Assembly (NCBI GenBank): GCA_946411525.1
Contig: CAMKEI010000005.1
Location: forward strand, 1 to 64,000
Source: an uncultured Clostridia bacterium
Lineage (GTDB): Bacteria > Bacillota > Clostridia > Christensenellales > Aristaeellaceae
Direction: 5' to 3'
Length of the DNA stretch: 64,000 nucleotides
The stretch's first letter is position 1. Every line of letters starts with the position of its first letter. The notes under the pieces are model-generated. The model was not told the origin of the DNA. It did no database searches and was given only the letters and a program-made list of their open reading frames with translations. Position numbers and translations under genes: made by a program. Shown here one piece after another: positions 37,139 to 46,257 of the stretch.

Positions 37139-37167
37139 TTGCGTCTCCGCCCGGAACAGGTTATAAT
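37139..37167 (+). promoter_or_regulatory. Candidate promoter before the DUF1622 gene
   Basis: TTGCGT and a perfect TATAAT are 17 bp apart in the short gap after glgP. The -35 match is moderate. Confidence 0.5.
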
Positions 37168-37200
37168 TCATAAAAACGTAGACCTGCGGAGGTGATTGCC

Positions 37201-37521
37201 GTGCTGGAAACTGCGGAATCTGTTTTTGATCTTGTGATTCATTACAGCATCCTGATTATGGAAATCATCGGCGCCGCACTGATTCTTTACCGCTGCGTCT
37301 TTGCCGTAATCCGCCTGATCCGGGGAAACTCAAAGCTCTGCCGGGCGTCCATCACGGACGGAATCACCACCGGACTTAGCTTCCTGCTGGTCAGCGAGGT
37401 GCTGAAGACTATCAGCGACCGGGACTGGACCTCGATCGGCATGACCTGTGCCATTCTCCTCATGCGCGCCGCGATTTCCTTTCTTGTTCACTGGGAAAGC
37501 AAAGCAGAGCATCATGACTGA
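37201..37521 (+). CDS. DUF1622 small membrane protein
   Basis: The 106-aa product has three hydrophobic segments and matches the DUF1622 pattern (VIHYSILIMEIIGAALILY, then LLVSEVLKTI and a final MRAAISFLVHWE). Function is unknown. The track starts at GTG 37192, inside the Shine-Dalgarno GGAGG; the GTG at 37201 is 8 nt after it and is preferred. It may be read from its own promoter or from glgP, and an intrinsic terminator follows. Confidence 0.82.
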   Translation: MLETAESVFDLVIHYSILIMEIIGAALILYRCVFAVIRLIRGNSKLCRASITDGITTGLSFLLVSEVLKTISDRDWTSIGMTCAILLMRAAISFLVHWESKAEHHD

Positions 37522-37533
37522 CACCGTCTTTCA

Positions 37534-37566
37534 CCGTCCCTGCCAGCAGGCAGGGATGGTTTTTTG
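37534..37566 (+). terminator. Intrinsic terminator after DUF1622
   Basis: CCGTCCCTGCC-AGCA-GGCAGGGATGG forms an 11-bp stem, including one G-T pair, directly followed by TTTTTT. Confidence 0.95.
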
Positions 37567-37577
37567 TGCGTATAGCC

Positions 37578-37606
37578 TTGAATATTTATGCTCTACGTAT
37601 TAAAAT
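37578..37606 (+). promoter_or_regulatory. Sigma-A promoter of the surface M16C peptidase
   Basis: TTGAAT and TAAAAT are separated by 17 bp in an AT-rich stretch, 38 nt upstream of the ATG. Confidence 0.8.
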
Positions 37607-37643
37607 ATAAAAAATTACAACATCAGATCCGGAGGGGACAAAA

Positions 37644-40600
37644 ATGAAGAAAAACGTTGCGCTACCCATTATTGCCATTCTTGCGGTGGCAGCTGTTGTG
37701 CTGGGCGTCCTGTTCGTGACAAACAATGCGGACAAGACCGCTCAGATCACCTCGCTGAACGCCGACGTGGCTGACAAAGCCGGTCAGATCGAGACGCTCA
37801 ACGCCGACGTGGCCGACAAGGCCGGCCAGATCGAGACGCTCAACGCCGACGTGGCCGACAAGGCCGGTCAGATCGAAACACTCAGCACCGACGTGGCCGA
37901 CAAATCCGGCCAGATCGAAACGCTCAGCGCTGACGTGGCCGACAAGGCCGGTCAGATCGAAATGCTCAGCGCTGACGTGGCCGATAAGGCCGATCAGATT
38001 GAGACACTGAACGCCGACGTGGCCGACAAAGCCGGTCAGATCGAAACGCTGAACGCTGATATTGCAGATAAGGCAGGACAGATCGAAGCGCTTTCCGCGG
38101 ATCAGAAAAGCAAGGAAGAACAGATCGCCGGGCTGACCGAAACCGTTGAACAGCAGAAAAAGCTGCTTGCCTACGATCATATGACTGAGGCAGAACTGCA
38201 GGATCTGGTTGAGCAGATCGCTCCGCCGTTGGAATCCTATGATTATGACATCAACCTGAAAAAGCTCTGGCCGGTTGAAGTCGGAGACGTTGTCAGGGGC
38301 TTTGAAGTAAAAGAAATCCGGGCCTTCGACATGATCGGTGCCCAGCTTGTGCTCTTTGAGCATCAGAAAACCGGCGCGAAACTCCTCTACATTGCCAACG
38401 AGGATACCAACCGCGCCTTCCAGCTGACCTTTCCGACCCGTCCGGTTGACAATACCGGCCTACCGCACGTATTCGAGCACGCGACGCTTTCAGGCTCGGA
38501 AAAGTATCCCAGCACAGGTCTGTGGTTTAATCTGAACTATCAGACCTACAACACCTACATGAACGCCTATACCACCGACGCCATGACCAGCTATCCGATC
38601 GCTTCCCTGTCCGAGAAGCAGCTGCTCCGTCTGGCGGATTTCTACACCGATTGCTGTCTGCATCCGATCATCATGGAACGCGAGGATATCTACCGGACCG
38701 AAGCCTGGCGTTATGAAATGACGGACGCGGACAGCCCTCTGACGCTCAACGGGACCGTCTACAGCGAAATGACCGGCGCCATGGATCTGCAGCGCGCCGC
38801 ACTGAGTAACGCCAACGGGATCACCTTCCCCGGCGCTGCGCTGACCTTCGATTACGGCGGCAATCCGGAGTTTATTCCGGACATGACCTGGGAAGCGCTG
38901 AAAGACTACCACAATAAATACTATCATCCGTCCAACTGCATCGCCTTCCTGTACGGTTCCTTCGATAACTACACCGCTTTCCTGAAGCTGCTGGATGAGG
39001 CGTTCAGCAATTATGAAAAGCAGGAATTTTCCTTCACTGACAGCGGCTATACCCGCATCACGGAACCTGTTACTGTCAGCGTTCCCTACGGCGTGGCCGA
39101 AGGAACCGATACGGCGAACCAGTCTTCCGTCTATTACTATGTTCTCTGTCCCGGGCTCAGGGAGAACAAGGCGATGCAGCGCGCTGTCGATCATGCCTGC
39201 ACACTGCTGAACTCTGACAGTTCCCTGCTGATGCAGAACCTGAAAAAAGCCTTCCCCGCCGGAAGCTTCTCCTGCGGCCGGGAAGTCGCCGCTCCTGACG
39301 ATGCGATCGTCTTTTCTGCGGACAACGTGAACGATTCGGACGCCGAGACATTCCGCACCGTTGTGAACGACTCCCTGAAGCAGGTTGTACAGGACGGCTT
39401 CGATCCCGTTCAGCTGGATTCCATCCTTGCCTCCCAGCAGCTGACCAACAAGCTGGCAATGGAGAACGGAGATCCCGTAGAAAGCGTTCTGTATTCCACC
39501 GCCTACTACTATGCGGTTACCGGAAATCCCTTTGACTACGCCGAGCAGATGGCTGATATCGCCGGAATCAAGGATGAAAACGAAAAAGGCAAGCTGACCG
39601 GTGCGATCAGCGCCTGGCTGACCGATCCGGCCCTCTATACGCTGACGACCACCTATCCCGTCCCCGGTGGGAAGGAAAAGCAGGACGCCGCGCTGGCGGA
39701 AAAGCTGGCAGCCGTCAAAGCCGGCATGATCGACGAGGAAAAGCAGGCGGTCATTGACGCCACCAACGCCGAATCGGCTGAAGAAGACAATACTGAGATG
39801 ATCGCTTCCCTGACAGCCGTGTCCGTGGCGGATCTTCCCGAAGAAATCCGCGAATACCAGGTGACGGACGAGACCGGCGAGGACGGAGTGCGCCGTATGA
39901 ACGCCGTCGCTGGCGTGGACGGCGTCGGAAAAGTCAGCCTGTATCTGGACGCCCGCGCCCTGCCGCAGGAAGACATCCATTATCTGCGTCTCTTTACCCG
40001 CCTGATGGGTCAGCTGGACACAGACGCCCATACCAGCGAGGAACTGGCTGTTCTCACGGAACGGTATCTGATGGGCCGGACCATCGGCGTGGACACTTTC
40101 GATTCGCCTGAGAGGGATGACGTCCGCGTCATGCTGGTAGCGGAATGGATTGCGCTGGATGAGGACCTGTCTGCCGGCTATGATCTGATCAGCGAAATCC
40201 TCTTCCGGACTCAGTTCACCGATATCCAGAAGCTTTCCGACAAGATCGCCGCCCAGAAATCCTATGTACGCAATCAGATCAACGCCGATCCGTATACAGC
40301 GCTCTGGGCCCGGATGGAAGGCATTACGGATCCCCGGTTCAGGTATTATGATTATCTGAACTACACCGCCTATTACTCCTTCCTGGATAAACTGGAACAG
40401 CAGATCGCGGCCGATCCGCAGGCTGTCGTGGCGCGCCTGCAGGGCGTTCAGTCCTTCCTGGCCAACCGGACCGGCGCAGTCATGACTTTCGCCGGAAACG
40501 AAGCTTCCATCGCGCTGAACACCCCTCTGGCGGATGCTTTCTTTGCGAACCTGCCTGCCGAAGCGCGCGAATACCCGGTTTACAATCTGCCGGAACCTCG

Positions 40601-41567
40601 GATGAGGGAAGCTGTTGCTGTTGACGGAAACATCCAGTTCAATCTGAACGTTGCCACCTTTAAGCAGATGGGCACCGATCCGGACTATTCCCTGAACGTC
40701 ATCGGAACGCTGATCCAGGATCAGCTGCTGATTCCTGTTCTGCGGGATCAGCTGGGCGCCTACGGCGCGTGGTGCGGAATGGATGACGATATCGGCATGT
40801 ATCTGATCTCCTACAGAGACCCGAATGTCCAGGCGACCTTCGATGTATATGACTCCATTTCCCAGAAGCTCGCCGAATTTGATTCCTCTCAGGAAACGCT
40901 GGACGGCTATATCCTCCAGGCATATTCCGGCCTGGCCAAGCCGGCCGGTGAACTGTCCGGCGCCGTCGATAAACTGGTAAATATTCTCCACGGCATCCCT
41001 GCGGATGAAACGCTGCGGAAAATGCGCGCCTACAAGAGTGTGACGCCTGAATCCGTCAGAGCTTCTTCCTCCGTCTTCGCGCTCCTGGCTGAAAAGGGCG
41101 CCCGCGGCACGGTCGGCGGCATCGGTACCCTGCAGGAAAACGCTGCTCTGTACGACGTGATCATGAACCCCTTCAACACCGAAATCCAGGCCCCTGCCGA
41201 AATGACCGACGTGGCCGAAGACCATGAACACTATACCGCCATCCGCTTTGTCCTGGACAACGGATATATGTCCCTGAAAGGCGAAGGCCTTTTCGCACCG
41301 GACGATCCCGCCACCCTGGGAGACTTCCTTGGCTCAATGAATGTACTGTTCGGTCTGGGAAGCAGCGATCCCGAGGCCGCCAGAGACATGTTTGCCCAGT
41401 ACGGCCTGGTCAGCAGCAGCGAGGATCTCACTGCTGAACTGCATGAGGATTATATGTGCAGATTCCTGAAAAACGCCACCGGCCAGGATGTCCTGACGAC
41501 TGATACCCCGGACGCGGCTGTTCCGCGCGGCGATCTGGCCGACCTGCTCTGGCGGTTCAATCAGTAA
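37644..41567 (+). CDS. Surface-anchored M16C metallopeptidase with repeat stalk and SLH-like C-terminus
   Basis: This 1307-aa protein joins four parts. Residues 5-27 are a hydrophobic export/anchor segment. Residues 38-149 are eight 14-residue repeats of LNADVADKAGQIET type, which should form a long coiled coil. About 200-1180 is an M16C peptidase with zinc motif HVFEH (275-279), third ligand in VYSEMTGAM (Glu about 375), and the PreP-like YQTYNTYMNAYTTDAMTSYP. About 1190-1307 resembles one or two SLH domains (IRFVLDNGYMSLKGEGLFAPDDP). It has its own promoter and terminator. It is related to the 959-aa M16C protein in this window but exported. An outer-surface peptidase on a stalk is the natural reading; the substrate is unknown. 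Confidence 0.92.
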   Translation: MKKNVALPIIAILAVAAVVLGVLFVTNNADKTAQITSLNADVADKAGQIETLNADVADKAGQIETLNADVADKAGQIETLSTDVADKSGQIETLSADVADKAGQIEMLSADVADKADQIETLNADVADKAGQIETLNADIADKAGQIEALSADQKSKEEQIAGLTETVEQQKKLLAYDHMTEAELQDLVEQIAPPLESYDYDINLKKLWPVEVGDVVRGFEVKEIRAFDMIGAQLVLFEHQKTGAKLLYIANEDTNRAFQLTFPTRPVDNTGLPHVFEHATLSGSEKYPSTGLWFNLNYQTYNTYMNAYTTDAMTSYPIASLSEKQLLRLADFYTDCCLHPIIMEREDIYRTEAWRYEMTDADSPLTLNGTVYSEMTGAMDLQRAALSNANGITFPGAALTFDYGGNPEFIPDMTWEALKDYHNKYYHPSNCIAFLYGSFDNYTAFLKLLDEAFSNYEKQEFSFTDSGYTRITEPVTVSVPYGVAEGTDTANQSSVYYYVLCPGLRENKAMQRAVDHACTLLNSDSSLLMQNLKKAFPAGSFSCGREVAAPDDAIVFSADNVNDSDAETFRTVVNDSLKQVVQDGFDPVQLDSILASQQLTNKLAMENGDPVESVLYSTAYYYAVTGNPFDYAEQMADIAGIKDENEKGKLTGAISAWLTDPALYTLTTTYPVPGGKEKQDAALAEKLAAVKAGMIDEEKQAVIDATNAESAEEDNTEMIASLTAVSVADLPEEIREYQVTDETGEDGVRRMNAVAGVDGVGKVSLYLDARALPQEDIHYLRLFTRLMGQLDTDAHTSEELAVLTERYLMGRTIGVDTFDSPERDDVRVMLVAEWIALDEDLSAGYDLISEILFRTQFTDIQKLSDKIAAQKSYVRNQINADPYTALWARMEGITDPRFRYYDYLNYTAYYSFLDKLEQQIAADPQAVVARLQGVQSFLANRTGAVMTFAGNEASIALNTPLADAFFANLPAEAREYPVYNLPEPRMREAVAVDGNIQFNLNVATFKQMGTDPDYSLNVIGTLIQDQLLIPVLRDQLGAYGAWCGMDDDIGMYLISYRDPNVQATFDVYDSISQKLAEFDSSQETLDGYILQAYSGLAKPAGELSGAVDKLVNILHGIPADETLRKMRAYKSVTPESVRASSSVFALLAEKGARGTVGGIGTLQENAALYDVIMNPFNTEIQAPAEMTDVAEDHEHYTAIRFVLDNGYMSLKGEGLFAPDDPATLGDFLGSMNVLFGLGSSDPEAARDMFAQYGLVSSSEDLTAELHEDYMCRFLKNATGQDVLTTDTPDAAVPRGDLADLLWRFNQ
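37755..38090 (+). repeat. Eight in-frame 42-bp tandem repeats (coiled-coil stalk)
   Basis: Each 42-bp unit encodes LNADVADKAGQIET or a close variant, two heptads per unit. The first three units are nearly identical in DNA while later ones diverge, suggesting recent expansion at the 5' side. No spacers are present. Confidence 0.95.
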
Positions 41568-41578
41568 CGGTATCCTAA

Positions 41579-41615
41579 TCAAAGGGGGCACTGTCGGACA
41601 GTGCCCCCTGATTTT
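41579..41615 (+). terminator. Intrinsic terminator after the surface M16C gene
   Basis: AGGGGGCACTGT-CGG-ACAGTGCCCCCT is a 12-bp stem followed by GATTTTG. It lies between this gene and the convergent rsmI and may act on both strands. Confidence 0.88.
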
Positions 41616-41629
41616 GCCTCCTGAGGTAT

Positions 41630-42481
41630 TCAAAACAGTTTTTTCAGCGTAAGCGCGGCCTGCTTGACCGCGTTCTTTTTTTCTCCGCCGGCAATCAGCG
41701 TCTCCTGGGCTTCCCGCAGGGACTTCCCCTGTTTCATCTCCTCGATGAGTTTCGCCTCGACCGGCCATTCAGCGGCCTCCGTTTCCTGTTCAGGCAGGGT
41801 TACCGCGTGGAGATCGAGCACGACGCAGTACTCCCCTTTTTTCGTTTTCTCATCCGCCTTCAGCGCGCGCAAAACCTCATCGGGATTTCCACGGAGTGTT
41901 TTTTCATGCAGTTTCGTCAAATCGCAGCAGACTGTCATTTTCACGCCGGGAAGCGTCTGCGCGATCACTTCAGTCAGTTCGATGATCCGGAAAGGTGACT
42001 CATGAAGTACCGCCACCTTTGCGCCTCGGGCAATTTCCTCCAGTTTCGCGCGGATATCCTTCTTCTCACGCGGCAGGAACCCGTAGAAAGCGAACTCCCT
42101 GGCGTCGTATCCGCTGATGGAAACGGCGGTAATGCCTGCGCAGCATCCGGGGATCGGGATCACCGGGATGCCGGCGTCCGCGCATTCGCGGACCACTTCG
42201 CTGCCCGGATCTGAAATGCAGGGCGTCCCTGCGTCCGTCACCAGCGCGGCAGTCAGGTCCTCTTCCAGTATTTTTCGCGCAAGCCCTGGCGCCTTACCGC
42301 CCTCGCTGTGGCGGTGGCAGCTGATCAGTGGTGCTTTCAGGCCGAATACCTGGCACAGTTTCATCGTCACCCGGGTATCTTCCGCGATAATCAGATCGGC
42401 GTTCCGAAGGGTATCAGCTCCCCGGGGGGAAAGGTCCTGCAGATTGCCGATCGGTGTAGCCACGACATACAGGATCGCCAC
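41630..42481 (-). CDS. rsmI: 16S rRNA (cytidine1402-2'-O)-methyltransferase
   Basis: RsmI methylates the 2'-OH of C1402 in 16S rRNA. The 283-aa product has YVVATPIGNLQDLSPRG, IIAEDTRVT, HRHSEGGKAPGLA and VTDAGTPCISDPGSE, all typical of this SAM-dependent family. The track extends it to 339 aa through rsmH; I prefer the GTG at 42481, 7 nt after GGAGG and 2 nt after the rsmH stop. RsmH modifies the N4 position of the same base, so the two enzymes of C1402 are translated together. Confidence 0.93.
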   Translation of the reverse strand: MAILYVVATPIGNLQDLSPRGADTLRNADLIIAEDTRVTMKLCQVFGLKAPLISCHRHSEGGKAPGLARKILEEDLTAALVTDAGTPCISDPGSEVVRECADAGIPVIPIPGCCAGITAVSISGYDAREFAFYGFLPREKKDIRAKLEEIARGAKVAVLHESPFRIIELTEVIAQTLPGVKMTVCCDLTKLHEKTLRGNPDEVLRALKADEKTKKGEYCVVLDLHAVTLPEQETEAAEWPVEAKLIEEMKQGKSLREAQETLIAGGEKKNAVKQAALTLKKLF

Positions 42482-42483
42482 AA

Positions 42484-43437
42484 TTACGCCTCCGTCTTTC
42501 TCTTCTCCGCCGCCCGCAGTTTGGCGCTGCGGGAACGAGGGTTCCCTGATATCTCTTCCGCGGTCGGCGCGACTGCGCCGCCGGCGAGCACCTTTAGCAC
42601 AGGCTTCCGTCCGCAGGTACAGACCGGTGCCTTCGGCGGGCAGATGCATGGGTTTTCGAGTGTTCTGAAACAGCGTTTCACAATCCGGTCCTCCAGCGAA
42701 TGAAACGTAATCACGCAGATCCGGCCGCCAGGCTTCAGGCAGTCCGTCAGGTCCTTCAGGGCCTGCTCAAGCGGATTCAGTTCGTCGTTTACCGCGATGC
42801 GCACCGCCTGAAACGTCCGCCGGGCCGGATGACCGTCCTCTTTCCGGCGCACCGCCTTCGGAATGGCCGCATCCACCGCGCGAACCAGGTCAAAGGTCGT
42901 TTCAAAGGGTTTTTCAGCCCGGTGCTCGCAGATCATACGTGCGATTCTCGCCGCCCATTTTTCTTCTCCGAAATCCCGGATGATTTCGGTCAGTTCCCTT
43001 TCATCCGCTGTATTCAGGAGATCTGCGGCCGTCATGCCCCCGCTCTGATCCATACGCATATCAAGCGGTGCGTTCTCATGATAGCTAAACCCCCGTTCCG
43101 CATGATCAAGCTGTGGGCTGGATACGCCCAGGTCAAGCAGTACGCCGTCCAGCGGGCCGGCGCCGGCTTCCTCCAGCAGTTTCTTCGCGTCGTGAAAGTT
43201 TCCGCGGATCGCTGTAAACCCGGGATAGTCCTTCAGCCGTTCCGAAGCTGCGCGGACGGCGTGCTCGTCCCGGTCGATTCCGTACAGCCGCGCTGTTCCG
43301 CCGGAAGCTTTCATGATCGCCTCGCTGTGTCCGCCCCCGCCCAGGGTCCCGTCGCAGTATATGCCGTTTTCCCTGACATTCATCCACTGCAGCACTTCCT
43401 GCAGCAGCACCGGTTCATGCCGGAATTCCATTGTCAT
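42484..43437 (-). CDS. rsmH: 16S rRNA (cytosine1402-N4)-methyltransferase
   Basis: RsmH (MraW) methylates N4 of C1402. The 317-aa product has EFRHEPVLLQEVLQWM, CDGTLGGGGHSEAI (SAM site), LDLGVSSPQLDHAERGFSY and ITFHSLEDRIVKRCF. The ATG follows AAGGAG by 8 nt. Unusually it is not at the head of a dcw (cell division) cluster here but next to rsmI, downstream of valS. Confidence 0.96.
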   Translation of the reverse strand: MTMEFRHEPVLLQEVLQWMNVRENGIYCDGTLGGGGHSEAIMKASGGTARLYGIDRDEHAVRAASERLKDYPGFTAIRGNFHDAKKLLEEAGAGPLDGVLLDLGVSSPQLDHAERGFSYHENAPLDMRMDQSGGMTAADLLNTADERELTEIIRDFGEEKWAARIARMICEHRAEKPFETTFDLVRAVDAAIPKAVRRKEDGHPARRTFQAVRIAVNDELNPLEQALKDLTDCLKPGGRICVITFHSLEDRIVKRCFRTLENPCICPPKAPVCTCGRKPVLKVLAGGAVAPTAEEISGNPRSRSAKLRAAEKRKTEA

Positions 43438-43458
43438 CCGATTTCTCCTTCAGTCCCA

Positions 43459-43489
43459 AGCGGGGCCGCGGAATCCCGCAGCCCCTGCT
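43459..43489 (-). terminator. Stem-loop between valS and rsmH
   Basis: GGGGCTGCGG-GATT-CCGCGGCCCC gives a 10-bp stem with one G-U pair, extended by AGC/GCT. No T run follows on the minus strand, so it may attenuate but not fully terminate valS transcription. Confidence 0.5.
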
Positions 43490-43513
43490 TTTTGCCTGTC
43501 CCGGTGGTCGAAT

Positions 43514-46168
43514 TTACAGATTCTCCTTCAGTTCCGCAATTCGGTTTTCCAATGCGGCCGCTTTGGCTTTCGCGGCTTCCAGCTTGTCCTTCTCCTGCTG
43601 CACCAGCTGGGCTGGCGCCTTGGCCAGGAAACCCTGATTGTTCAGCATGCCGTTTGAGCGGGCGATTTCCTTCTTCAGGTTCTCCAGCTCTTTGGTCAGC
43701 CGGGCGGTTTCTTTCTCAAAGTCCACCAGGTCTCCCAGGGGGATGAACAGCTCGCCGGCCGCCACCACCGCGGACACGTTCTTGCCGGTCACGTCTTCCC
43801 GGTTCTCGATCAGCTGCACCTGCTCCGCGCCGGCCAGTTTCTTGAAGTAACCCTCGCCTTCCCGCAGGGTTTCCGCCCAGCCTTCCGTCGGCAGCATCAT
43901 AAGGTGGGTCCGCTTGGAGGGCGCCACGTTCATCTCGCTGCGCAGGTTCCGGATCGTGCGGATGATCTCCATCACGCCCTGCATTTTCTGCTCATCCTCG
44001 GCGAAGACGTAGTCCGTACGGTCTTCCGGCCAGGACTGGAGCATCAGAAAGCCTTCGCTGCCCGGCAGGTATTTGTACACCTGTTCCGTCAGGAAAGGCA
44101 TGAAGGGATGCAGGAGCTTGAGCAGGTTCTCCAGCACGAAGAGCAGCACCGCCTTCACGGTCTCCTTGCTCTCGCCGTCCTCGCCCAGCAGGCGGGATTT
44201 GCTCAGCTCGATATACCAGTCGCAGAACTCGCTCCAGGCGAAGTCATAGATCTTCGTGGCGGCCAAGCCGAAATCGCCGTCCTCCATATGCGCGGAGATA
44301 TCCTTCACTGCGTCCTGCAGTCGGGTCAGGATCCACTTGTCGGCAGTTTCCAGCTTCGCCGGGTCAAAGGCTTTCCGCTCGTTCACATTCATCAGCACGA
44401 AACGGCTGGCGTTCCACACCTTATTTGCGAAGTTGCGGGCGGCTTCCACCTTGTCCTTCGAGTAGCGGGTGTCGTTTCCGGGGCTCACGCCCATCACCAG
44501 GCTGAAGCGCAGCGCATCGGCGCCGTATTCCTCCACCACTTCCAGTGGATCCACGCCGTTACCCAGTGACTTGGACATCTTCCGTCCCAGTTCATCCCGC
44601 ACCAGGCCGTGGATCAGCACCGTGTCAAAAGGCGGGATGCCCATCTGTTCAATGCCGGAAACCATCATCCGGGACACCCAGAAGGTGATGATATCATAAC
44701 CGGTCACCAGCATATTGGTGGGATAAAAATATTTCAGATCCTCGGTATTGTCCGGCCAGCCCAGCGTGGAGAAAGGCCACAGGGCAGAGGAGAACCAGGT
44801 GTCCAGCACATCCTCGTCCTGCCGCAGCTTGCCGCCGCACTTCGGACACGCGGCCGGATCTTCACGGCTCACGGTCATCTCGCCGCAGTCATCGCAGTAC
44901 CACACGGGAATCCGGTGGCCCCACCACAGCTGGCGGCTGATGCACCAGTCGCGGATATTCTCCATCCAGTTGTAGTACATCTTGCTGAACCGTTCGGGCA
45001 CGAACTTCGTCCGGCCCTCCCTCACCGCGGCGATGGCCGGTTCCGCCAGGGTCTTCATCTTCACGAACCACTGTTCGCTCAGCCGGGGCTCCACAGGGGT
45101 ATCGCCATGGCGGTAGCAGAAGCCCACGTTATGGCTGTAATCTTCGATCTTCACCAGCAGGCCGAGCTTCTCCAGCTCCTCCACCACAGCCCTGCGGCAT
45201 TCCATCGGATCCATGCCGGCGTAGCGGCCGGCGTTCTCATTCATGGTGCCGTCGTCATTGGTCACGGTGATGATCTCCAGGTTGTGCCTCTGGGCCACCT
45301 CGAAGTCGTTCGGGTCGTGGGCGGGCGTCATCTTCACCGCGCCGGTGCCGAATTCCATCTCCACATAGTCGTCCGCGACCACGGGGATTTCTCTGTTCAT
45401 AATGGGCAGAATCACCTTCTTACCCACCAGGTCCGTATAGCGCTCGTCCGCGGGATTCACGGCCACGCCGGTATCGCCCAGCATGGTTTCCGGACGGGTG
45501 GTGGCCACCACAACGCCTTTGCTGCCGTCGGTGCCGGGATAGCGGATATGCCACAGGTGGCTGGCCACGTCCTTGTAAACCACTTCAGCGTCGCTGATGG
45601 CGCTCTGGCAGGCGGGACACCAGTTGACCATCCGGTTTCCGCGGTAGATCAATCCTTTTTCATAAAGGCGCACGAACACTTCCCGCACGGCGCGGCTGCA
45701 GCCCTCGTCCATCGTGAACCGTTCCCGCGTCCAGTCGCAGCTGATGCCCATCTTCCGCTGCTGGTGTACAATCCGTCCGCCGTATTCCTTCTTCCAGTTC
45801 CAGGCACGCTCCAGGAAAGCTTCCCGGCCGATGCTCTCCTTGGTCAGGCCTTCCTTGCGCATCTCGTTCACGATCCTGACCTCCGTGGCAATCGCCGCGT
45901 GGTCGGTTCCGGGCAGCCACAGGGTGGGATCCCCCTTCATCCGGTGATAGCGGATCGGCGCGTCCTGCAGAACACAGTCCATGGCATGACCCATATGCAG
46001 CTGGCCCGTGATGTTGGGCGGCGGCATAACGATGGTGAAGGGCTTCTTCCCTTCCACCCGGTGCGCGGTAAACGCGCCGGATTCCTCCCAGGCTTTGTAC
46101 AGGTCCGCTTCAATCTCCTGCGGGTTGAATCGGGTCGCCATATCGGCGCCGGTCATTTTCTTCTCCAT
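43514..46168 (-). CDS. valS: Valyl-tRNA synthetase
   Basis: ValRS charges tRNA-Val and edits misactivated threonine. The 884-aa product is the full bacterial length. The HIGH motif is QLHMGHAMD (about 56-64), the KMSKS motif is GRKMSKSLGNG, the editing domain lies between about 190 and 360, and a coiled-coil tRNA arm ends the protein (LENLKKEIARSNGMLNNQGFLAKAPAQLV). ATG follows GGAGGG. Only 89 nt separate it from rpmF, with a short hairpin and no room for a T-box, so no tRNA-dependent leader is apparent. Confidence 0.97.
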   Translation of the reverse strand: MEKKMTGADMATRFNPQEIEADLYKAWEESGAFTAHRVEGKKPFTIVMPPPNITGQLHMGHAMDCVLQDAPIRYHRMKGDPTLWLPGTDHAAIATEVRIVNEMRKEGLTKESIGREAFLERAWNWKKEYGGRIVHQQRKMGISCDWTRERFTMDEGCSRAVREVFVRLYEKGLIYRGNRMVNWCPACQSAISDAEVVYKDVASHLWHIRYPGTDGSKGVVVATTRPETMLGDTGVAVNPADERYTDLVGKKVILPIMNREIPVVADDYVEMEFGTGAVKMTPAHDPNDFEVAQRHNLEIITVTNDDGTMNENAGRYAGMDPMECRRAVVEELEKLGLLVKIEDYSHNVGFCYRHGDTPVEPRLSEQWFVKMKTLAEPAIAAVREGRTKFVPERFSKMYYNWMENIRDWCISRQLWWGHRIPVWYCDDCGEMTVSREDPAACPKCGGKLRQDEDVLDTWFSSALWPFSTLGWPDNTEDLKYFYPTNMLVTGYDIITFWVSRMMVSGIEQMGIPPFDTVLIHGLVRDELGRKMSKSLGNGVDPLEVVEEYGADALRFSLVMGVSPGNDTRYSKDKVEAARNFANKVWNASRFVLMNVNERKAFDPAKLETADKWILTRLQDAVKDISAHMEDGDFGLAATKIYDFAWSEFCDWYIELSKSRLLGEDGESKETVKAVLLFVLENLLKLLHPFMPFLTEQVYKYLPGSEGFLMLQSWPEDRTDYVFAEDEQKMQGVMEIIRTIRNLRSEMNVAPSKRTHLMMLPTEGWAETLREGEGYFKKLAGAEQVQLIENREDVTGKNVSAVVAAGELFIPLGDLVDFEKETARLTKELENLKKEIARSNGMLNNQGFLAKAPAQLVQQEKDKLEAAKAKAAALENRIAELKENL

Positions 46169-46193
46169 GGTGATCCCTCCGTTAATACAGAAA

Positions 46194-46220
46194 CAGCTCC
46201 GACCCTGAAGGGCGGAGCTG
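46194..46220 (-). terminator. Stem-loop between rpmF and valS
   Basis: CAGCTCCG and CGGAGCTG form an 8-bp stem around CCCTTCAGGGT, which can itself pair. A weak tail TTTCTGTATT follows on the minus strand. It may partly terminate the yceD-rpmF transcript. Confidence 0.65.
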
Positions 46221-46257
46221 CAATTCTTTACATCCTGGCCAAAAAAGCAGTCGACAA

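Noticed and set aside
37755-38090. Regular 42-bp repeats resembling an array or VNTR locus
   Set aside because: They encode a coiled coil in frame; kept as coding repeat, not CRISPR.
38490-41231. 913-aa minus-strand ORF
   Set aside because: Antisense of the surface M16C gene; long only because of third-position GC.
42482-42649. N-terminal extension of RsmI
   Set aside because: It overlaps rsmH in another frame and is not conserved in type; the GTG at 42481 has GGAGG at 7 nt.
46169-46257. T-box riboswitch before valS
   Set aside because: Only 89 nt, with a simple hairpin and no T-box or specifier arrangement.
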